In this document: one piece after another, positions 1-6,885 of the stretch
Numbering within the stretch: the first letter of the stretch is position 1
Layout of the letters: each line of letters begins with the position of its first letter
NCBI GenBank assembly: GCA_003519645.1
Contig: DOWI01000412.1
Location: forward strand, 7,562 to 14,446
DNA length: 6,885 bases
Direction of reading: 5' to 3'
DNA from: Oscillospiraceae bacterium
GTDB lineage: Bacteria > Bacillota_A > Clostridia > Oscillospirales > Acutalibacteraceae
Made by a program: the position numbers and the translations under genes
The notes under the pieces: generated by a model
Database searches by the model: none
Told to the model about the DNA's origin: nothing
Seen by the model: only the letters and a program-made list of their open reading frames with translations

Positions 1-44
1 CAAAATTTACCATTGCTTTCCGATCCACAACTTGGACATTTCAT
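1..44 (-). CDS. Zinc-ribbon protein, N-terminal fragment (runs off left edge)
   Basis: Only about the first 14 codons are inside the window. They read MKCPSCGSESNGKF, and the next codon begins TG, so it could be Cys or Trp. The CPSCG knuckle next to the start is the usual first half of a zinc-ribbon domain, and a second CxxC would be expected just beyond the edge. The start is supported by a strong GGAGGAGA ribosome binding site at 51-58, six bases upstream of the ATG at 42-44. It lies 22 bases after the stop of the preceding zinc-ribbon membrane protein on the same strand, so it is probably the next gene of the same operon. Nothing can be said of the rest of the protein. It could be a stand-alone small zinc ribbon or the head of a larger membrane protein. 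Confidence 0.7.
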   Translation of the reverse strand, partial: MKCPSCGSESNGKF

Positions 45-50
45 GATTGT

Positions 51-58
51 TCTCCTCC
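51..58 (-). promoter_or_regulatory. Ribosome binding site of the left-edge zinc-ribbon gene
   Basis: On the minus strand this reads GGAGGAGA, six bases before ATG. It is close to the ideal anti-16S match and is the main reason to accept the truncated reading frame as a real gene. Confidence 0.7.
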
Positions 59-66
59 ATTATTTT

Positions 67-753
67 TTATATCTCTATCGGCGAGCCACAATACTCACAG
101 CTGTTAGCTCTTCCAATAAATACAGTATTATTTGCACCGCAGCTTTTGCAAGATACAACTTTTGTATCTTCCTTTATAACAGGATCTTGTATTGATGCTT
201 TTGGCAAAATAATTTCTCTGTTTGTTTCATCTATGTAACTGCCCCCAAAATACCCTTGCTCCATCATTTTATATAAATCATCAAGTGCAGTTTCGTAGGT
301 AACCCCGACATTTGCGGCAATATTGTCAACAGCAGTGTGTCCTTGGTTAACAACAGCTTTTACATATTTCTTATATTTCAATCCGTTTTTATACATTTTA
401 TTGGCGACAAGTAAAAGCCATAACCCGGCACCGCCGCAAATGCTTAACATAGCGATTGCGGCACCAACGGGGTTCATCGTCTCTTCGGTAGTTTCTACAT
501 TTCCAGTAAGCGCCATGATAAAATAAAACAACCCCAAAAAAATTATAGCAATTCCAAAATTGCGAGTAATTTTTGCGTTTTTCATCATGTTTGCCTTATC
601 AATGCTAAACCGCTTATACATTAGATAAATTGCAACCGGGAAAAAGAATATCAAGAATAAAATGATAACCGGCCAAGAATATAGTGTTGTTAGTCTGGTG
701 TTTTTATGGAGATTATTATTGATAGCTAAGTCAAAGTTGTTTTTTATACTCAA
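67..753 (-). CDS. Membrane protein with three helices, winged-helix-like segment and C-terminal zinc ribbon
   Basis: The protein has 228 residues from a TTG start. I chose TTG at 751-753 because GGGAGGA (761-767) lies seven bases upstream. The longer reading from ATG at 810 would add 19 residues that are only the previous coding remnant read in another frame. Hydrophobic segments are at about residues 25-46, 66-83 and 94-117. After them, about residues 125-183 (KKYVKAVVNQ to EIILP) look like a small winged helix: helix, 'AVDNIAANVGVTYETALDDL', then a 'GYFGGSYID' wing. The C-terminus is a zinc ribbon with Cys202, Cys205, Cys219 and Cys222 (CKSC and CEYC). Visible: membrane anchoring and a cysteine-type metal site. 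Inferred: a cytoplasmic adaptor working with the SPFH protein encoded upstream. The domain order is reminiscent of zinc-ribbon membrane proteins that accompany YdjI-like proteins. The exact function is unknown, and DNA binding by the winged segment is not shown. Confidence 0.85.
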   Translation of the reverse strand: MSIKNNFDLAINNNLHKNTRLTTLYSWPVIILFLIFFFPVAIYLMYKRFSIDKANMMKNAKITRNFGIAIIFLGLFYFIMALTGNVETTEETMNPVGAAIAMLSICGGAGLWLLLVANKMYKNGLKYKKYVKAVVNQGHTAVDNIAANVGVTYETALDDLYKMMEQGYFGGSYIDETNREIILPKASIQDPVIKEDTKVVSCKSCGANNTVFIGRANSCEYCGSPIEI

Positions 754-760
754 AGTTCTT

Positions 761-767
761 TCCTCCC
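761..767 (-). promoter_or_regulatory. Ribosome binding site fixing the TTG start
   Basis: GGGAGGA on the minus strand, seven bases before TTG at 751-753. The same heptamer with the same seven-base spacing precedes the small ORF at 886. It directly follows the stop codon of the upstream remnant (768-770), so the two are translationally close. Confidence 0.75.
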
Positions 768-886
768 TCAAATAGGCGAGCCGCAATATTCGCAAGTAGA
801 AGAAATACATTCTACCGAATGTGCCAAAAAGCTGCTTGTTAATTCTATCACTGTACTAACCAACCCTTAACTTTTGCTGTACCCAT
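768..886 (-). pseudogene. Small zinc-knuckle protein, apparently frameshifted
   Basis: A strong ribosome binding site (GGGAGGA, 894-900) precedes ATG at 884-886, which opens MGTAKVKGWLVQ and stops at 848-850. A different frame (one base back or two forward) is open from about 872 to TGA at 768-770 and reads on from that point: STVIELTSSFLAHSVE, then CISSTCEYCGSPI. Joined, they would make a protein of about 40 residues with a basic N-terminus, an amphipathic or hydrophobic middle and a zinc-knuckle tail. The last eight residues, CEYCGSPI, are identical to the end of the zinc ribbon in the next gene. The first CxxC of a full ribbon is missing, so an internal deletion is also possible. It sits between two intact operon genes, with its start two bases from the upstream stop. 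It could be a decayed gene, a programmed frameshift, or a sequencing error. Confidence 0.4.
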
Positions 887-887
887 T

Positions 888-1586
888 TTAAAATCCTCCC
901 CTCTTACTATCAGCCATTTCGGTGTTTCGCTGTATTATCAATGCTGATAGCTGTTCAAAAATGCTGTCAGCGTTGGGTTCTTCTAAGCTAAGCTCCTTTT
1001 CAAGTTTCATAATAGCGCCAACAATTCTCTCGTCAACGGTTGTGGATCCGATTTTATCGCAGTATTTTAGCTTTTCCAAAACGAATAGAAGCTGAGGCTC
1101 ACAATGTCTGTTTTTATTGACAGACAGCAAATCGGATATTCTTTTTTCACATATCTGCATTAGTCTGCGTTTTTCATTAGTTTCTTGGTTCTGCTTGTTT
1201 ACACGGTCTGAAAACAAGATAATGGCAGCTGCTATTATCACCGTTAAAAAGGTTATCGCTACTTCTATTGCTAAAGCTGTTTGGAATCTAAAGCTACCTG
1301 TTTGTTCGCTAAGCTTAAAGAAAACCAAACAAAACAAGGTTGCTATAATATAAAGCGTCGCAATGGTTGGCAGACCAATTTTCTGCATAGTATATGTTTT
1401 AACTGCAATGGCAGAGTTTGCAAAAAAGCTTGCGAATAAGAGTATTTCTGCAAAAATTAGAAATCCGGCGGATAATGCGTTGACATCAGTTTTAAAAAAA
1501 TTAAACAGAAAAAGGATTAAACATGTTCCAATAACGGTAACAAGCCCAACGGCTAACAATAGAATATTTCTTGTTAATTTACTCAT
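888..1586 (-). CDS. Four-helix membrane protein with cytoplasmic helical tail, function unknown
   Basis: The protein has 232 residues from ATG at 1584-1586. I prefer this start over GTG at 1598 (four codons more) because a GAGG site at 1593-1596 stands six bases before the ATG, while the GTG has no clear site. Four hydrophobic segments are visible at about residues 7-31, 38-60, 70-90 and 102-125. They occur in two close pairs joined by short loops. The remaining hundred residues are charged and predicted helical ('ETNEKRRLMQICEKRISDLL', then 'ERIVGAIMKLEKELSLEE'), probably cytoplasmic. No catalytic motif or zinc site is seen. Its ribosome binding site overlaps the stop of the SPFH gene (1595-1597), which indicates translational coupling and a shared job. 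By position it resembles the membrane partners encoded with YdjI-type proteins, but I do not recognise a named family. Confidence 0.82.
   Translation of the reverse strand: MSKLTRNILLLAVGLVTVIGTCLILFLFNFFKTDVNALSAGFLIFAEILLFASFFANSAIAVKTYTMQKIGLPTIATLYIIATLFCLVFFKLSEQTGSFRFQTALAIEVAITFLTVIIAAAIILFSDRVNKQNQETNEKRRLMQICEKRISDLLSVNKNRHCEPQLLFVLEKLKYCDKIGSTTVDERIVGAIMKLEKELSLEEPNADSIFEQLSALIIQRNTEMADSKRGGF
894..900 (-). promoter_or_regulatory. Ribosome binding site of the small frameshifted ORF
   Basis: GGGAGGA on the minus strand, seven bases from ATG at 884-886. It lies inside the last codons of the upstream membrane protein, whose TAA stop (888-890) falls within the spacer. A site this strong suggests a real gene starts or once started here. 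Confidence 0.55.
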
Positions 1587-1594
1587 AGTGGACC

Positions 1595-2881
1595 TCACAT
1601 TTTATGCCCGCATTCAGGGCAAAATTTTGGCGTTCCATTTAATTCAACATTGCAACTCGGGCACTTATTCACAAGAGAAGCGCCGCACTCAAAGCAGAAT
1701 TTTTTTCCTTGTTCTACTGGAGTGCCGCATTTGGGACAGGGTTTTGGCATGCTTTTGCCGCAGGATGGGCATTTTGCTGTATCTTTGGGTATATCTGCAC
1801 CACAAGACGGACAAGGATTATAAGGTGTACCGCACTCTGGACAGAACTTGGCTTTTTTAGAAAATCCATTTCCGCATTTTCTGCAAACAACCTCGTCCTT
1901 TACATCTTTTTTTGTGTGCGTATCAAACCCACAGGCCGAACAAAAGCGTTTGTCAACATCAATTAAATTGCCACATTCAGGGCAATTCTTGGTTTCTTTG
2001 GTGTTAATGTTTTCGGTTATTCCACCCATCACACCACCAAAGGCACCGCCAACTCCAACACCCATCCCAAGACCAATTCCGGCACCCATAAGTCCTGACT
2101 GCCCGACGCCGGTATTCTTTGCAGCACCCTCCAAGGTGTCAAAAGAACGTTCTTGTGTATAGTTGTAGCCAACAATGTCCATTTCTGCTTTTTTAGCAAG
2201 TGCATCCTTTAGTTTTTTAACAGCCGCATCGTCCTCCGGCACATTGATATCATTTACATAAAAGTTTAAAAGCTTTATACCGTAATCATCCATAGTAGGT
2301 TTTATACGTTGGCATAAAAATTCGGAAAGCTCGTCAAGATAAGCATTTATTTCGAGAGCACTGATTTCTTCTTTAATTAAGTATGAAGATATTGCATCTT
2401 TTGCCTTTGTGAGAAATAGTCCTCTAAAATATTTTAAAATATCGTTCTTATTAAATGTTCCCAGTGTTCCAACAAGCTTTGTCATAAACTTGCGACTGTC
2501 ATCAATTTGAATTCCAAACTGACCAAATGAACGCAAGGGTATAAACACCTTGTATTTCGGGTCTTGCAGTTGAATGGGCGTTGCGGTTCCCCATTTAACA
2601 TCAAGCGAATATACCTTGTTTATGTACCATACCTCTGCCGTAAATGGGCTTCTTCCACCAAAAGGCATATTTATGATCTTGTTAAGTAATGGAATATTGG
2701 CTGTTTGAAGCGTATGCCTTCCAGCTGTAAACAAATCAAGTGCCTGGCCGCCCTTATATGGGATAGCTTCTTGACTTTCGTTTACAATTAGTTGTGTCCA
2801 AGTGCCGAGTTCCTCGCTTGGAAATTTCCATGCGAACACATCAGGTGTGCCATTATATTTTACTATCTCAACGATTGCCAT
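1595..2881 (-). CDS. SPFH-domain, YdjI-like protein with five C-terminal zinc ribbons
   Basis: The protein has 428 residues. Residues 1 to about 255 match the YdjI-like branch of SPFH (band 7) proteins, often labelled 'virion core protein' in databases. Typical stretches are 'MAIVEIVKYNG', 'WKFPSEEL', 'QEAIPYKGGQALDLFTAGRHTLQT' and 'GYNYTQERSFDTLEGAA'. Residues 258-287 are a glycine, methionine and valine-rich linker. Residues 300-428 hold ten CxxC knuckles, pairing into five zinc ribbons: CPEC/CSAC, CRKC/CPEC, CPSC/CPSC, CPKC/CFEC and CPSC/CPEC. SPFH proteins form membrane-associated oligomeric scaffolds. In Bacillus subtilis, YdjI works with YdjG and YdjH to bring PspA to the membrane under stress. 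A similar membrane-quality role is inferred here. The start ATG shares one base with the XRE stop (TAATG) and has AGGGGG at 2891-2896. There is no signal peptide. Confidence 0.9.
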   Translation of the reverse strand: MAIVEIVKYNGTPDVFAWKFPSEELGTWTQLIVNESQEAIPYKGGQALDLFTAGRHTLQTANIPLLNKIINMPFGGRSPFTAEVWYINKVYSLDVKWGTATPIQLQDPKYKVFIPLRSFGQFGIQIDDSRKFMTKLVGTLGTFNKNDILKYFRGLFLTKAKDAISSYLIKEEISALEINAYLDELSEFLCQRIKPTMDDYGIKLLNFYVNDINVPEDDAAVKKLKDALAKKAEMDIVGYNYTQERSFDTLEGAAKNTGVGQSGLMGAGIGLGMGVGVGGAFGGVMGGITENINTKETKNCPECGNLIDVDKRFCSACGFDTHTKKDVKDEVVCRKCGNGFSKKAKFCPECGTPYNPCPSCGADIPKDTAKCPSCGKSMPKPCPKCGTPVEQGKKFCFECGASLVNKCPSCNVELNGTPKFCPECGHKM

Positions 2882-3159
2882 TATTGGTTACCCCCTAATA
2901 TTTCTTCAAGTTCATCCGTGTAGATGTCAAGTGCCTTCATAAGCTTGTTGGTGTCAGAGTTTTTGCTGAATATAAGAATAAGCGACAAAAACGTATTCCA
3001 GGTCATACTTCGTTGTCCTTTTTCAAAGAGAATTACAGTACTTCGACTAACACCAATCAAATTGGCAAGTTCCTCTTGCGTCATATTCAGTTTTGTACGC
3101 AAGGTGGGCAAATTTTCCGCCATTTTTGCAATATATTCCAATCTTTCCATTTCGTTCAT
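2881..3159 (-). CDS. XRE-family helix-turn-helix transcriptional regulator, operon leader
   Basis: The protein has 92 residues from ATG at 3157-3159 (MNEMERLEYIAKMAENL). An in-frame TTG at 3213 would give 110 residues. I prefer the ATG because a perfect TATAAT at 3227-3232 would place the transcript start only a few bases before 3213. The ribosome binding site (GGTGG) is only moderate, so the start is not certain. Residues about 17-65 are a Cro/C1-type DNA-binding domain. Helix two is 'TQEELANLIG' and the recognition helix region is 'SRSTVILFEKGQR'. The tail (about 68-92) is acidic and helical and may dimerise. It is the first gene of the leftward operon and overlaps the SPFH start by one base, so it most likely controls the operon, itself included. 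No ligand or peptidase domain is present, so what relieves or triggers it is not visible. Confidence 0.85.
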   Translation of the reverse strand: MNEMERLEYIAKMAENLPTLRTKLNMTQEELANLIGVSRSTVILFEKGQRSMTWNTFLSLILIFSKNSDTNKLMKALDIYTDELEEILGGNQ

Positions 3160-3226
3160 CAAACCACCGATTAATGGAATCCTGCTCGGCAACATCCTTA
3201 TTGGTTTTGCCAATCCGACAAAACTT

Positions 3227-3232
3227 ATTATA
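3227..3232 (-). promoter_or_regulatory. Candidate -10 box of the leftward operon promoter
   Basis: A perfect TATAAT on the minus strand, 68 bases before the preferred ATG of the XRE gene. No good -35 hexamer is found 16-18 bases upstream (the sequence there is near CAACAG), so the promoter may be weak or activator-dependent. A short dyad, CAAC-GCT-GTTG, at 3245-3255 overlaps the expected -35 position and could be a binding site for the XRE regulator. All of this is read by eye. Confidence 0.4.
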
Positions 3233-3277
3233 AAGGGATATTTACAACGCTGTTGACATTAATCCCCTGCTTGTTAC

Positions 3278-3306
3278 TTGTTTTATCTCCAATCCTATGA
3301 TAAAAT
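3278..3306 (+). promoter_or_regulatory. Candidate promoter for the AraC-family gene
   Basis: TTGTTT (3278-3283) and TAAAAT (3301-3306) are 17 bases apart, which would start a transcript about 25 bases before the ribosome binding site. The -35 is poor (three of six) and the -10 good (five of six). A competing -10, TATGAT, lies at 3296-3301. CTTGTT occurs twice just here (3270-3275 and 3277-3282), one base apart, and could be part of an operator. Low certainty. Confidence 0.3.
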
Positions 3307-3338
3307 ATTGTATATTATGCTCAAAACAATCTGGCTAT

Positions 3339-3345
3339 GGAGGGG
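3339..3345 (+). promoter_or_regulatory. Ribosome binding site deciding a GTG start
   Basis: GGAGGGG, six bases before GTG at 3352-3354. The ATG at 3337 overlaps this site and has no good site of its own, so the GTG is the better start for the regulator. Confidence 0.7.
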
Positions 3346-3351
3346 TATCTT

Positions 3352-4515
3352 GTGTATATACGGCCAATTCGCTATCAGTCGTTTAAAAAATATGGGCATA
3401 CGATTCGCAGCACCGACAATCTTACACAACTTTACAGCTATGATTATGCCTTAATTAACTGCAGGGATGGTACGGAAGATGTAGTTTTTGCCTATGAAAA
3501 CCCGGTATATATTGAGCCCGCCAGCGGAATCGGTGTTCTGGTTGTTTTATATGATGACAGCCCGGAAATCTTCTTGTTTGCCCGCCCGGTTTGTATTAAT
3601 CCGGATGTTGAATTTTGTGTTCTGCCCTACGACTGCGATTTTTCCTACTACATATATAGCAGTGGTATCCACGCGGAAAGACCGTTTAATGCACATGCCT
3701 TGGTTCGTTCTAACCGCACAAGGCTTTCGATAAATCGGATATACACCTTTCTTTATATGGAAGAAAATAAAAATTTTGTATTTAAGGGTGAGCGTCACCC
3801 TTACTGGGAATTGATGTATGTGGACATCGGGGAGCTTACCGCTGTTGTGAGCGGGGAGAAGTACCAGCTCAAGCAAGGCGAGATGATTATTTATAGGCCT
3901 AACGAATTCCACGCAATTCACGCCAACAAAAAAAGCATGGTATCATTTTTAAATATTGCGTTTGACTTGCAAGCGGAAGGGGATGTGATTAAACGCCGTA
4001 TCTATCACATTGATAAGGATGTGCGTGATCTGCTGCGGATTATGATCTCAGAATCCCAGCGGCAGGATGAATATTCAGTGGATTTTATGGAGGCCAATCT
4101 TAAGCTCCTGCTTCTTCGGCTAATTCGCGGTGAAGTTGCGCCGCAGGAGAATGCTGCAGTTCCTTCAGAGGAGTTTGTTATAAATCGAAAGGAAATCGTA
4201 CATCGTGCCAAACAGCTTATTACACAGGGCTTGTCACATGGCGATTGCAGTGTTGCCGAAATTGCTCGACAGCTTAATATCAGCACCTCCCATCTTTATC
4301 GGATTTTTAAGGAGTTTACCGGAGACAGCGTGCAGACCTTTATTATTAATGAGCGTTTTTCCCTCGCTAAAGAAATGATAGCGCTTGGCAGCATGAATAT
4401 CTCTCAAATCTCCGCGCGGCTCGATTTCTGCTCACCCACATACTTCTCAACAAAATTCAAGGATCGATTTGGCATGACACCTCGGGAATACAGCCGATCC
4501 GTTTATCGAAAGTAA
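3352..4515 (+). CDS. AraC-family transcriptional regulator with cupin sensor and extra N-terminal domain
   Basis: The protein has 387 residues from GTG (392 if ATG at 3337 were used). Three parts are visible. Residues about 1-135 are a beta-rich N-terminal domain not found in ordinary AraC proteins. Next is a cupin-type sugar-sensing domain, about 140-205, with 'HPYWELMYVDIGEL', 'GEKYQLKQGEMIIYRPNEFHAI' and a following 'SFLNIAFDL'. The C-terminal DNA-binding domain, about 283-387, has two helix-turn-helix motifs: 'SVAEIARQLNISTSHLYRIFKEFTG' in two overlapping pieces, then 'NISQISARLDFCSPTYFSTKFKDRFGMTPREY', which matches the family signature. Typical AraC regulators are about 280-300 residues, so the extra N-terminal block accounts for the length. 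It lies 100 bases before a beta-galactosidase on the same strand and probably activates it in response to a beta-galactoside or related sugar. The inducer is inference. Confidence 0.92.
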   Translation: MYIRPIRYQSFKKYGHTIRSTDNLTQLYSYDYALINCRDGTEDVVFAYENPVYIEPASGIGVLVVLYDDSPEIFLFARPVCINPDVEFCVLPYDCDFSYYIYSSGIHAERPFNAHALVRSNRTRLSINRIYTFLYMEENKNFVFKGERHPYWELMYVDIGELTAVVSGEKYQLKQGEMIIYRPNEFHAIHANKKSMVSFLNIAFDLQAEGDVIKRRIYHIDKDVRDLLRIMISESQRQDEYSVDFMEANLKLLLLRLIRGEVAPQENAAVPSEEFVINRKEIVHRAKQLITQGLSHGDCSVAEIARQLNISTSHLYRIFKEFTGDSVQTFIINERFSLAKEMIALGSMNISQISARLDFCSPTYFSTKFKDRFGMTPREYSRSVYRK

Positions 4516-4531
4516 AAGCAGTCAGCAGTGA

Positions 4532-6885
<2,354 letters not shown>

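Noticed and set aside
754..810. Longer N-terminus (ATG at 810) for the zinc-ribbon membrane protein
   Set aside because: The extra 19 residues are the CEYCGSPI region of the upstream remnant in a different frame. A strong ribosome binding site at 761-767 points to TTG at 753.
1363..2162. Open frames on the plus strand opposite the SPFH and membrane protein genes
   Set aside because: They are antisense shadows of well-supported minus-strand genes and have no convincing ribosome binding sites or family features.
1595..2881. Viral origin suggested by the common label 'virion core protein' for this family
   Set aside because: The label is a database habit for YdjI-like SPFH proteins. No phage or virus genes are seen nearby.
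3160..3213. TTG start at 3213 for the XRE regulator
   Set aside because: It lies only about a dozen bases after the TATAAT box, leaving no room for a leader, and lacks a ribosome binding site. It is kept as a possibility, not as the call.
3253..3258. Perfect TTGACA on the plus strand as a -35 box
   Set aside because: No acceptable -10 hexamer lies 16-18 bases downstream (the sequence there is near TACTTG), so it is not called as a promoter.

Overview
The window looks like Firmicutes DNA, most likely from a gut-type Clostridia (Lachnospiraceae or Oscillospiraceae-like). The grounds are strong AGGAGG-type ribosome binding sites, TTG and GTG starts, tight translational coupling, and Clostridia-style protein families. 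This is inference, because no taxonomic marker gene is present. The left half is visibly more AT-rich than the right half.

Left half (1-3213, minus strand). A compact operon reads right to left. It starts with a small XRE-type helix-turn-helix regulator. Next comes a 428-residue SPFH/YdjI-like protein with a glycine-rich linker and five zinc ribbons. A four-helix membrane protein with a cytoplasmic tail follows. Then comes a tiny zinc-knuckle coding remnant that appears frameshifted. The next gene encodes a three-helix membrane protein with a cytoplasmic winged-helix-like segment and a C-terminal zinc ribbon. Last is the first codons of another zinc-ribbon protein, cut by the window edge. Stop and start codons overlap or nearly touch from gene to gene. 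The content recalls the Bacillus subtilis YdjGHI membrane-stress proteins encoded beside PspA: SPFH protein, membrane partners and zinc ribbons. Here a dedicated XRE regulator leads the operon, and no PspA is visible inside the window.

Middle (3214-3351). A short divergent intergenic region separates the operon from the right-hand genes. It has a perfect TATAAT for the leftward operon and a weaker promoter candidate for the rightward gene.

Right half (3352-6885, plus strand). An AraC-family regulator has an extra N-terminal domain, a cupin sensor and a C-terminal double helix-turn-helix. It is followed after 100 bases by a large family 2 glycoside hydrolase, a LacZ-type beta-galactosidase with all key catalytic and magnesium-binding residues, which runs off the right edge. 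The pair is a plausible sugar-responsive regulator and enzyme unit. The gap between them holds the most striking non-coding signal in the window: a 17-base-pair, almost perfect inverted repeat, with a 10-base perfect palindrome at its centre. Its right arm contains the lacZ start codon and its loop contains the ribosome binding site.

No tRNA, rRNA, CRISPR array, insertion sequence or phage gene was found, and there is no stretch over 300 bases without a gene.
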